A stretch of 64,000 bases of DNA from Sclerotiophoma versabilis (taxonomy: Eukaryota; Ascomycota; Dothideomycetes; Pleosporales; Didymellaceae), in contig JAAROD010000015.1 of assembly GCA_012274445.1 (NCBI GenBank), positions 1,612,001 to 1,676,000 of the forward strand, read 5' to 3'. Under the pieces are notes generated by a model. That model worked only from the letters and a program-made list of their open reading frames with translations, made no database searches and was not told the origin of the DNA. The translations under genes and the position numbers were made by a program. Positions 29,622 to 41,287 of the stretch are shown here, in pieces (the stretch's first letter is position 1; every line of letters begins with the position of its first letter).

Positions 29622-32600
29622 TCAAGCGTCTTCAGGAAGAATACGCGCGAAGTGCTTTTCCCAAATCCAACCAACCGTCTTTGACGCATCATCTTGGTTG
29701 CGTGCCAGCCACAACTCGCCTTTCATGCCGATGACATCGAAGATCTCGCCCGGAACATAGACAAGATAAGGAATACCGCCTTCGCGACGGTCATGCGCAA
29801 TGTTGAACTCAAAAAGACTTGCAGCCAAGAAGAGGACCTCGGGTTCGTCGGTATCGCCAGGTGTAATGGGAAGCTCTTCAGCGCTCCCGCGGTTGGGATT
29901 GTCAGACATAGGGAGAGCTGAGTTGAAAACACCAGATTGACGAGTTGAGCCCGGGAGAGATGGAGGCTGCGAGCTGGGCGCAGACATGGTAAGCATGCTC
30001 GACTGTGTGGGCGAGAGAAACGAAGCGCCCAGCTGAGGTGGAAAATCGAAAACGCTCGCAGTAAACGAAGAGCGATCATCAAAATCAACAACTCCATCCA
30101 TGCCCAAGTAGTTTTGGGTCCTTGATCTTGCTGAATTGCGGCGTTCCTGATGACGAACAGTTGTTGCCTCGCTATTATCGGATACGGGGCTGAGCACTCG
30201 AGCTGCTTCGCGGGAGGGCACAGGTCCGAAGTTATTACGACACGAGGAGCTCGAGTTTTGGTACAGGGATGGATACGCCGGGCCTGCAGGCGAAGAACGT
30301 GGAGGTCCATCCATGGAGCGCATGTTGGACCGCGAACCATAGCCACCGCTGTGCCGGTTGCGTGAATCGAAGCCAGATGCCTCACTGCTCATGGACTCGG
30401 TGCGACGAGACTGCGAGTTGCGCGCAGAGCCAGCACCATCGGACGGTACTGGTGATGTCATGCTTGAGATCTCTTGCAGCAGACGTTGACTGTTGGTGAT
30501 ACCGAAGCTCCTTGCTCTCTGCTCCTGTAGATTGTAGTCAGACTTGAAGCGCTCCGTGTATGCCTGCAAATCATAAACTATGGAAGTGGTGTGTTGTGGT
30601 TCAGTCTCTAGAAGCGGAAGAATCTTCTTGGAACATGTTTTGTACCAATCCTTTTGAAGCGCCATGAAAAGTGTCATCACGTTTCGCATGACAGCTTTTG
30701 TCTTGTCGTACAACAACGGGAGCTCAAGCTTGAGGGTGTCGTTAATGGTCGTGAAACGCTCTGCTGACGAGACAGTTTCGGCATCGGGCTTCTCACCCCG
30801 ATCGACAGCCTGTTTGTGTTTGACGTAATAGAGCAGGAACTTTTTGCGCTGTTCTATGGTTTTCTGGTATGATACCCACATCTCCCAGAGATCAGCGATT
30901 GGCTTTAACACACGACTGCGGACAGCAGCTTTCTACATTAAAATTAGCCTGAATCAATATAAACACATATCGAGACACTTACGTGCTCCTCAAGGGCTTT
31001 GTTCTGGAGCTCGAAGTGAGCCATAGCCCATTTGCGCCATGTACTCTCAATTTCAGGGTTGACCGAAGGTGCGACCTCGCAGACGGTGATGAAACCAAGG
31101 AAGACAATATTGAGTTGCAGATAGTGCTCGGTGATCGAGTCGAGGTAGTTTTCAAAATCGCGCATGACAATCTGGAGCTGGAAAAAGTGACCTCCAAACT
31201 TCTGTTCTCGGGATTTGTACTCCATGTCCTTGAATGTCTTCTCAGCTTCGTCGTATGTCTTCGTCTTGTCTGCTTTTGGTATAAAAGCTTTGACGAAAGC
31301 GTTGCCAAGTCCCTTGCCTTTACTCTTTTCTTTCTTGCCTTCTGAGGTCGCCGCACGAAAGGTATCGGCGCGCTTCTTCGCATCGTTGATACGTCCACTG
31401 ATGGCGAGTATCTCTTGGCGAGCCTTCTTGATATTGTCCAAATCAGGATGGCTTATTTCAGTAACTTGCTCAAGCGATTCAAGGAGCAAGGGGTACTTTA
31501 GCAGGCGCTGTGCTGGCTTCACAAGTAAAGAATCAAGGTCCCAAGCTTGCGTCATGTTCTCGACCTGCTCGAAACACGCCACCACCCATCCAGTGAGTTC
31601 TGGATTGCTTTGGTTCTTCTTAATATATGCGTGTTGGTTTTGCGAGTTGAGGTAGTACGTCGTATAAAGACGCTCCATCTTCTCCAGATTGTCAAGAAAG
31701 ACTTGACCGATTGACGTCATATGATCGTTCTCGGGCGTGCAATTTTCAAACTGATTAAACTCGTCCGATCGAAGGTTTGCGGGTAACTCAGCAGAGCCGA
31801 AAGATTTAGAATCTGTTGAGTCACGACTCCAGGGACCGGTTGGTGGTGGCATGTCGTGGTTGACGATTGGTTTTGCCGCCTTTTTGAACGCTCGAAACAA
31901 TGAGAGTGAGAACTTTTCTAAGTCTTTACAGTTACTGAACAGAGCACGTTTTTCTTTCTCTGTCATGATACTGCCGGCTGTTGCCTCGAAGATGTTGTGG
32001 GCAATCATCATATCTATACAGAACTGATGCTCCGTGGTCAGTATCTCCTCAAGGATTCGATACCGCTTCGTCAGTGCCTGTCGCGCCGGATCTGGTGGCG
32101 CTTCTTCAGAAGCTGTTGGAATCTCACCCTCGGTCATGTCGATCTCTGGTAGCGGCTTGTCACTAATCTCCACGGAATTCGAAGTGCTATACCGATCGTT
32201 GTAATTCCTGTCGTGCATGTTACCGACTGGAGTGAGCGCACGTGCGGGATGCTGTTCAAAGCGTTCGTCAGTTTGCGACGCAGGAGACGGCTTATCATGC
32301 TCGGAAAACGGATACGACGGGATCGAAGGTGAGATCGGCGGTAGTTCGTCCAGGGACTTAGAGAGTGGAGGTGGCGGCGGCGGTGAATAGACGGGCCGTG
32401 GGGGATGTTGCACCGTCGGCGAAGGGACTGTAGGTGAAGGAGGCATATAGTTGTTCATGGACAACCCAAGGCCCCCGTTGGTCCAAGCAAGCTGCGGGAG
32501 ATCCAGACCGTTCGCCGAAGATGTCCCGTTGTCATGCGCATGGTTGGGCAACAAAGTATCTTGTGACGGATTGCCGAACGAGCTGCCTGGCGGCGATGTA

Positions 32601-35242
32601 TCTTCCTGTATCAATGTGGTCGCCGATCCTTGCGAACCACGAGAATATCGATGCGACTTTTGAGGAAAGACGAATGCCGGTATTTGGTTCGCAGGATCTG
32701 GTGAGGGCTTTCTTGCTTGATATACGTTCGGCGTGAGAAGCGGTAACGCTTCTCTTTCGTGTGGCTGCTCTTGCGCGCCATCTCGTTGCGACCCGTTGGC
32801 GTCACTCAGTATCCGTGCCAAGTAGGTTTCGGTGGCCTCCTTCGACGCCCAATCTTGGTGCTGTGCTATAATGGGCGAGACATGATGTATTCTCTGTCTT
32901 GAAAGTGAAGCCAGGTCTGGCGATATGACCGGCGACTGATGGTAGAGGTTTAGCACAGAGTTGATCACGCTGTATGTTTGACTCTTTGCATGCATCGGTT
33001 TTGCTGAACGGTAGGGAGCAACACTGACAGAATCGTCTGGATGCAAGGAATCGCGATCGTGAAAAGAATCTGTAGGCGAATCCTCGCCCTTGAAGTGAAG
33101 TGCAGGCAGCAGGGTCTCGTGCCCATACACCTGCACCGACCGTCTCGGAGGAGCGACAGATTGTCTTTCTTCTTCCTGCAATCTGGACGCACTGTTCATA
33201 TCGCCCAATAGGTGCTCATCATTGAACATGATTGGTATCGACTCTCTGACACCCAGGATCGATTCTTCAATTGGAGGTAATTCGGGAGCTTGCTCACTGC
33301 TCGATTCACGGAATACGGCTGGCCTGAGAAGCTCTTGTTCAGGTTCTTGCGCTTTTTGCTGCGAACTTGTCTCTTGCGGCTCCACTTGAGCTACCGGAGG
33401 CGTCAGGACAAAGCTACCTGGAATGCCTAATGTTGGGGACTCTTCGAAATCCGTCACTGCAGACCATGGCTGCGTTGGTGGCGGCAGGCCTAAGCTAGAG
33501 GTCTGCAAGCTTAAAGATTGATGATGTCTTGATGATGGACTCTGGTTCTCTTCCTCAGTGTGCTCGGTTGGTAGCGGTTGAATCTCCTGCGCTTGGGGGA
33601 AGATCACACTTGGTGAGAAAGAGAAATCCAGGGTCTGCGATTCACTTTCACCGTCAAATAAGCCTGGCTGACTTGCCAGAGGATCGGGTTTTGAGTGGAG
33701 CTGGTCACCCAGTGAAAAGTACTCGAGCTCGCCATGCGAGTCGGCTGCTCTGGTGTGTGCATTGGGAGACTGCAGTGGCTGTCTCTCTCTCGAGTTACGC
33801 AACCGTGGGGAGGCTGGTGGAGGTGGGGCCGTCACGACTGCTGGTACGCTTGGACCGGTCCTTGAGGGCGATTTCCCTCGTTCTCGGTATCCGCGATTGT
33901 AGGCTAACGCCGGCAGCGTTGCATGGTCAACGCCGTTGCTCTTCACGGGGGTGCTGCCTCCCACTGGTTTCCTGTTCATATTACGGTTGGGCGAAGAGCG
34001 ATTGCTGCGTGTAGGGGTGTATTTTACTGAGTGGGCTGTAGAGCTGGCCTCTGATGCATTGCTCGACCGTCGTGACCGCTGCGACATGACTGGTATTCTA
34101 GAAGGTGGGGACTGGCGTGGTGGAGACTGTACGGATCGCGAGGTGGGTCGTGACTGTCTATGGCGGGCCGATGTTGTTGTGGCGTTGCTCTGTGAGCGCT
34201 GGTGGTGCGGCGAGGTGAAAGTTGTTGCAGGAAGTTGGACTTCGTCACCAGCTAGGTCTTGGGCATCGTTGACAGGCGGCAGAGGGACTTGTGCTGCTTG
34301 CGCTGCTTCTTCACGTGCGGCACTTGCGAAGGTTGGAATCATGAATCCTGGCAGCGAGGCATCCTGGCCGCCTATGACTTCACCGAAGAGCTGGCGGCCG
34401 CTTGACGACGCCCGCTCGAGGCCAGGGCGTCGATTCGGAGAGGTGAGCGACTGGCGTGAGGGTGAAGTAACGGCGTTTCGTGTTGGCGACAGGGTTTGGT
34501 CGATGCTGCTTCTGCTTGCGTGGCTTGCGTTTGTGGCTCGTCGGGCAGTCCGTGGTGGAGATGTGGGCGTGGGCTGCGGTCGTTCTCGTGGCTTGAGGTT
34601 GTTGAACTTGTAGGATCCGTAGGCAGCTTCTTTGGTGGAGCGTGCAGCTGAGGCAGGCGAAGACGTCGGCGCGGCGGGACGCTTGACTGGATCGTGTGGC
34701 GCGGCGCGCGTGGGCTCCCTCGAGCGCGAGCGGATGACGGAGGGGATCACATCGCCGCCCGGCGAGCGCTCGAATCGCTCGGCCAGGGCCTTGACCTTGT
34801 TCGACAGCTGGGGCGGAGAGCGCGAGGAGGCGACCGAGGAGGCGGGGCCTGAGACGGAGCGGGGGCCGGCTCTGGTGGGCGAGCGCACGCTGCTCGAGCC
34901 GGCGGTGTTCTGTCGCTGGCGTGTCACGTTCATGTCTGTCGGCGGGGCGGCGAGGTCGTGCTCGGGCGCGGGCGTGTAGGCCGACTTGTAGTAGTCATCG
35001 GGCGAGGGGCTGTCGGGGGTGTCGTCGGGGTGGTGGGCGTGGTGGTGGATGTCCTGGTGGATGTCCTGGTGGTGGTGGAGGCGGTGGTCCTGGCGGTGGT
35101 CCTCGTGGTGGTGGAGGTGGCCCTGGTGGTCCTGGTGGTGACGCTGGTCCAGCTCCAGCTCCTGCTCCTCAATGCCGGCCAGCGACATGGACTGCACCCA
35201 GCTGGCCACGGCCGGGTTGTATGCATAGTTGGGCTCGGCCAT
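29622..35242 (-). CDS. DH-BAR-SH3 Rho guanine nucleotide exchange factor (Tuba/DNMBP-like)
   Basis: A predicted activator of a Rho-type GTPase (Cdc42 in the animal counterpart) at curved membranes. Exons on the minus strand: 30983-35242 and 29622-30932; 1856 residues, ATG 35242. Residues ~1-1050 are disordered, Ser/Pro-rich, with a His-rich tract near residues 30-75 (more than 20 His). The Dbl-homology domain starts about residue 1052 (LTKRYRILEEILTTEHQF) and includes LLVKPAQRLLKYPLLLESL, the hallmark helix. A BAR domain follows from about 1314 (AEKTFKDMEYKSREQKFGG) across the splice site to TCSKKILPLLE. A divergent SH3 closes the protein (FLAASLFEFNIAHD, GEIFDVIG, GWIWEKHFARILP). No PH domain is seen; a BAR domain in its place is typical for this class. 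It is divergent from the telomerase gene with ~1 kb between starts. Confidence 0.9.
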
Positions 35243-36268
35243 GTTGTCCCTCGTCTACCCTTCCATGCTCCTGTCTCTGCGGTTGCGGGAAGCGAGGGCG
35301 CGAATCAAGGCAGCTTCCAGCGTCGGCGTGGTCCAATCGCCCGTCGTCCGTCGCTCGACGCCTGCGCAGCAATGTCGCGGCGACAACGCACTCGCAGCGC
35401 AGCCAATGGCGGGTGCGGGCGCGGCTGTTGCGGCGAGGCCTGCGTGTGTTTCAGGCAGAGATTCCAGGATTCTTGGTGTCGACTCAGCGCGCCTGGAGGC
35501 GGTCCGGTCGAGGGCAGAGACTGCGGGCTGCGGCTGCTGCTGGGCGTCGGGCGTCAGACTTCACGGTGGTCGACAAGCGCAACCGGCAACGGGCAACGGG
35601 CAACGGGTCAACGTGGGTTCGAGTGGTGTGGAGATCTGCGAGGCCCAGCCAGTCGAGCGTTGCGGCGCGGCTTGTCGCTGCCTGCGTGAGAGTGGTCGAC
35701 CACCACCGGGCAGCAAAACGGGCCCTTGACGGCAGCCACAGCCTGGGCAGCCCGCACGGCAGCACTCGCCCGCCCGCCGGGTATCGCACGAGGCTGCAAG
35801 GGAACACCGTCTCAGACAGCGACTATAGTACAGCTATTCCTGTGTCTCTTGCTGCATCCACTGCAGCCACTGCGGCCACTGCACTCGTCCTGGCCATCTG
35901 GGCGCGTCTCCACACACGCCCCGGTCGTCGACCTCTAGCGCGCTCCTCTAAGCCAGAATCGCTGTTCCATGCGCTGCTCCCCAAGGTCAACCTGGGCACA
36001 CTCGGAACTCTACTGGGACGTCGATTGCCCCCTTCCTGATTCACAGCCCGGCTGCAGCGAGCCGCAGATTGCATTGCCCTACCCACACTGGTCGCGTGCA
36101 ATCTCTCTGATAGCTTGCTCGCCCGTCGCCGGCCTACCAGTCTTCTTTCGGCCACCCAAACACAACAAACGCCCCAGCCACCACGCACCATCCTCTGCCA
36201 CTTCACCCACCCGTGCACTGCTCCAATCCTTCACGCACTCGCTGTCACATCAATGTCGTCAGCTCACC
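35243..36268. promoter_or_regulatory. Shared 1-kb intergenic region between RhoGEF (-) and TERT (+)
   Basis: The two starts diverge from this GC-rich region, so it must hold both promoters. Long ORFs crossing it on the plus strand (for example 34921-36039) are Gly/Arg-rich products of GC-rich antisense sequence and have no family features. Confidence 0.5.
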
Positions 36269-39200
36269 ATGAAGCGAAAATCCACATCCCACGTGGGTGG
36301 CCCTCGGAAGAAGGCGCACCTTGCTGACCTATCTGCGAATGCCACACCTGCAGCTATTGAACAGCCCGTGCTGCAACGCTTCTATCCTCGATTGCTGACG
36401 CTGCGCCACTATCTGCTCTCTGTGCTCCCAAACTCGTCCAAGAACAGGCGTCGAAAACTCGCTCAGCTAGGACGGCCAGCTGCAGCCAAGACAGCACCAT
36501 CAACATGTGAGCCTGATGTCGAGCTTGCGCACCTGCTCGACTTGACTGTGATCGGTGAACGCAAGACAACAAATGCCAACGATGAAGCCCAGCTCACAAG
36601 GGAACGTAATAAAGACATTGAGACATTCACTCAACACCTGTCGCCTGCCATCACGGGAGGCACTTTCAAGCCTGGCTACTTTCTCCAATCCGAGGTAGGT
36701 CCTGCCTGCGCAGCAACAACATACAGTGAGTTGCAATAACTACTCGCGCAGCTGCTAAGAGGCACAGATTGTGGACTTTGTGGTTTGGCGCCTCTTCAAT
36801 CGCTCCTCATCCCACAGGCTTCGCCATTTGCTCTGCCATGGGTATGAGCGGTCTGGATCAGCATATCGACAAAATGATACTCATGCAGACACCTCCTCCT
36901 CGATACCTGGCCTCCTTGCGCGCCACCCCAATAGTTACGTGCACACCTTGAAGGGGCCGCTGTGGTGTCGGCTACACGCAGTCCTTGGTGAAGGGGGTGA
37001 CCGTATCATGATGGATATGCTCACGGACTGCGCCATGTTTTGTCCTGTCCATGAAAAGTCTACAAACTACTACCAAATGAGTGGCCCTCCTATCTTCGAC
37101 TTGGAACCCTGCCAGGTTTTGGAGACAGCTCCTTCAGAGACTTCACTAGCAAAATTACCAGGCAGAAAGCCTATCGGCCTGCAGATCCAAAATCGAACAC
37201 CATGCAAGATAGCTTTTGTGCGCAGTCGCATGTTCTATGCTAAAGCTGCTCTGAACGCGAAAGGAGGTATCAGGTTTGGCATGCGTCATATCCGTCAGTG
37301 GTGTCCCACAGGTTTACCTATAAACGTGCCTAACAACACCTGCAGACGTGCTAAATCGCTTCTCGAACCGAGACGACAAGCAGCAGACTATTCAGATCAT
37401 GAGATACATATTCCCACGACAATATGGACTACACAATGTCTTCACATCCAAGATTGATCCGCGCGAGACCGCAATGCCCCTCAAAGACTACACCTTGCGA
37501 GAGAAAGAAATCCACCAAAACATGTGCCGGGATTTGGGCGACAAGGTCAACGATGCAGACGAGGTGGCTAAGTGGAAGACACGTGTGCCGAAAAGGCTGC
37601 GAGGTGACCTGGTACTACTAGTCGCAAAGCTGCGTATACTCAGCCAGCGATGTTCGTACATGGAGATGTTACGCCACTATTGTCCCATTGAGGTAGGTTC
37701 CAGTGTAATTCCCGTCATGTCGAATGCTGACAGCGTAGACTGTGCCTCTCTCATCCAAGCCGGAGTGGAAAAGGCATCATCTCCAACCTAGTGCTGCCCA
37801 GTCAACGGGCGTTGCAAGCAATCAGACAGACCCCTTCACAACCCAATCAAGTCCGCAATCCACGGGTGAAGCTTGCTTTACAGATATGGCTTGTCCTACA
37901 GCGCATGTGTCTGCGTTCTGCCGCGCCATAGCCGCCAAAGTCATCCCCAAAGGCTTCTGGGGCGACGATAGAAACTATCGCACAATCATGCATTATATCG
38001 ACCAATTTGTGAATTTACGAAAATTTGAGACTTTGACCCTGCATCAAGTTACACAGAGGCTTCAGGTATGTGCTACTGAAGTCTTGGCCCCATCCATCAC
38101 TGAGACACAGCAGATCACAAGCTTAGTATGGCTCCGGCTACCTGGTCAAGACGAAACCACCAAGCTGGCACGGTCTGACTCTGAGAAGCGCAAGGAGATT
38201 TTCCAAGAGTTTGTCTACTGGGTCTTTGATTCATTTTTGATACCCTTGATCAGGTCGAACTTTTATGTTACCGAGTCAAATGCGCATCGCAATCGATTGT
38301 TCTATTTCCGACATGATGTCTGGCGTGCGCTTACAGAGCCGTCGTTGTCGACCTTGAGACTGAAAATGTTCGAAGAGATGCCGACCGAGCGCGCGAACAG
38401 ACTGATGGCTGTCCGTCCCCTCGGCTTCAGCAAGATTCGCCTACTACCAAAAAAGCAAGGCATCCGAATGATCATGAATCTGAAACGGAGACAACAGGTG
38501 GTGCGATATGGAGCAACGACACTGGGGAAAAGCATCAATACAGTCATGGCACCGGTGTTCAATGCCCTTACATATGAGAAGGTTAGTCAATACTGTGCAA
38601 CGAAGGCTGACAGTGCTAAATTGCCACAGGTCCTTCAACCTGAAAGGTTTGGTTCGTCACTTTTCTCAGTAGGCGACATATTCCCGAAACTTGAGAGCTT
38701 CAAGGCCTATTTACAAGAACAAGGTCTGGAAGACAAGCAGCTTTACTTCGCCAAAGTCGATGTCATATCCTGCTTCGACACAATCCCCCAACAGCGGATG
38801 CTGAGCATGGTGGACGGCCTTATGTCAGCGCGAGCGTATCAAACGGGTAAACATGTGGAGATCAGTCCATTAGGCGCTCTGCAGCACCTTGACGGTCAGC
38901 GCATCAATCCAGCACCATTAAAGCGGTGGGTATCGCATACTGCAGCTGCCAAAGATGCAGATTCGTTCAGCCAGCTTGTTCGGGAGAAGCTAGTAGGCAC
39001 AAAGAGCAACACTGTCTTCGTCAACACCAGCTTGCAACAGCAGGAGCTAAAGGACGATCTTATGCATCTACTACGGGAGCACGTAGAGCGCAATCTTGTC
39101 AAGATCGGCAAGCGCTTCTATCGCCAGACAACGGGCATACCACAAGGCTCAGTTCTGTCGAGCATCCTCTGCAACTACTTTTATGCTGAGCTTGAACGCG

Positions 39201-40527
39201 ATGTACTGAGCTTCGCACTCGGTAGTGACTGCCTGCTTCTGCGTCTGCTTGATGACTTTTTGTTGATATCAATTAACCGTCAGCATGCGGAGCGCTTTGT
39301 ACGCGTTATGCATCGCGGCCACGCAGACTATGGCGTCCAGGTCAAGCCCGCAAAGTCCATGACGAACTTCGACGTGGTCACTGACGATGGTGTTCGGCTC
39401 CCCAAATGCAGCCCGGGCACCCACTTTCTCTACTGTGGTGTTTGTATCGATACAACCACGTTGGAAGTGAAAAAGAATACTGAACGTTCCACAAGGGCTG
39501 GTGAGTAGGCGAGGTGGCTTTAGCAGGCCGAACCAGGAAGCTGACGTGCAGTAGATGTCGAAAATTCATTGACGATAGAACTGTCAAAGGTCCCAGGACA
39601 GACTTTGCATCGAAAAGCGCTCAAGTAAGTCTGCAAGTGTTGTCCCAACCTCCAGCTTGGCGTCGCCATCTTGGTAGCGGCAATGAGTTAGTGGTGGTGC
39701 GCTGACATGGCACAGTGCATTCAAGATCCAGCTAAAGGCTGTGTTCATCGACACAGCATTGAACAGCGTGTCGACAGTACTAACCAATTTGCACCAAAGC
39801 TTCCACGAAGCGGCGGTGAGGTGCCTTGAATACGTGCGCGCGTTGGCCAAGGTGCGAACAGCGTGTTCAAGCTTGTTTATCAGTGCGTTCACCCCTAGCC
39901 CGACAATTCCCTCAATGCAGACGTGTGGTCGCGATTTCCTGGAAATGCTTGCTTTTCCAGCCAGTCAGGAGGGAGCTGCAGACGTGGATGCGCAGAATAA
40001 GCGGGGACACGAGTAATCTGCAGTGCAGCGTCGATCGGCACGGCTATTCCTACCGATCAAGAAGTACTGACGACTTGCATAGGGACAGTGGACAGTATCA
40101 TCGCGCTGGCGTTCGTGATGGTGCAGCGACGTGCGCGTTCTCGCAGTGACAGAAGACTTGTGCATGTACAAAGTGTCATCTCCCGGAGGCAGCTCCAGTG
40201 GTAAGTGTGGCTGAAGCAAGTGTCTCACAGTTGGCGGGGACGGGATTCGAGGTGCCCTTTTCCCCAAATCACGCAACCCCCGATGAAGGCCGGGGTGCAC
40301 GAGACGGTCTGGCGGGGAACTCGTGTTACGGAGACTTTGATGAGGGCTGAGGCTAATTTGAGGACAGGCTCGCTTGCAAAGCGTTCTACACGGTGTTTCA
40401 GCGCGCGCAGACAAAGCATGGAGCTCTGCTGGCATGGCTCGAAAGGTCACTCAGGGCGGCTCGCATGTCTGAGGCGGCGGAGAGAGAGTTGCTCGAGGCG
40501 GCTGCAAGTGGTTGGCATCAAAGGTAA
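36269..40527 (+). CDS. TERT: Telomerase reverse transcriptase, ten exons
   Basis: The catalytic subunit of telomerase; it copies the RNA template onto chromosome ends in the nucleus. My model: 36269-36694, 36768-37293, 37346-37692, 37739-38065, 38114-38581, 38630-39500, 39555-39624, 39716-39882, 40083-40200, 40368-40527 (about 1159 residues; the acceptor at 38110 or 38113 is ambiguous). Every exon phase fits. TRBD: RHLLCHGYERSG, RHIHVLNRF restored over intron 2, YIFPRQYGLHNVF. T motif: RSNFYVTES, FYFRHDVW. RT motifs: RLLPKKQGIRMIMNLK (1/2), FAKVDVISCFDTIPQ (A), TTGIPQGSVLSSILCNYFY (B'), LLRLLDDFLLIS (C), GVQVKPAKSMTNF (D). The C-terminal extension emerges only after splicing: ALNAFKIQLKAVFIDTALNS, SLFIRTVDSIIALAFVM, RRQLQWLACKAFYTVF. 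Both motif C aspartates are intact. Two introns (45/48 and 48 nt) lie in frame and are hidden in an uninterrupted ORF. Confidence 0.95.
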
Positions 40528-41287
40528 GAGAGGCTGATGGTGCTGCGCGGGGGTGTGGGGGACGGCAAGCTGGCTGCAGTGTGACGGTCTTCGTTCCAGT
40601 GCTTCCAAGGCCTTTGAGCTTCGAAGCAGACAGCGGGCACAAGAACGGGAATCAAGATCTGACCCAGCATGTGCTAGCGCAGCGGCCTGTCTGCAAGCCA
40701 GGCTTGGCTGCATGGACGGCGCATGGCGTAAGCATGGGACCACTGCAATAATGGTGACGTCCAAATCCTGCTTTGGACGAGCCAAATGAAGAGTCTTGTC
40801 GTTGGAGGTTGTGCGCTGGGGATGATCAGCCTCCGGGCAGTGGGCCAGGTACTCGTGATTGCTGGGAGCTGCCGCGAAAAGTGGTGCGCCGTGTTCAATT
40901 GGCCGGCGATGAGATTTGTCTGATGTCAAGCGTGCACCGATGGATTGCAGGGGCCGGTACCAGCCACAACGAACCATGACGGACTCGGGTGGTTTCAGGT
41001 TGGAGTGCTGTCCAGTCTCCAGACGCGGCGACCATGATGGAAGATGCCCGGTTAGAGCGTCTGGGGTTCAAGAGCCCGGCGTCCCTTGCGCGGGTCTGAT
41101 TGCAAGTGCCTCAGTCCACCACCAGGTCTGCTCGATAGCGTTCTTGCAGCCCTTCCCCACCGTGCATGCAGCGGCCCTCTTATCATCTCAATTGAAGTGA
41201 GCGCGCGCGCGCAATAACAGGACGAGAGCAGCCGTCAGCGAGCCTGGAACAGCGGCCTCGCAGGGATCCTCAGGGGCTAGCGCGACG
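40528..41287. other. Intergenic region with no gene seen
   Basis: It contains the TERT 3' UTR and the promoter of the TBC-domain gene. A GCGCGC run occurs at about 41200-41212. No coding signal is supported. Confidence 0.5.

Noticed and set aside
34921..36039. 372-codon plus-strand ORF with Gly-rich collagen-like start
   Set aside because: Mirror image of the His-rich repeat of the RhoGEF plus GC-rich promoter; no domain.
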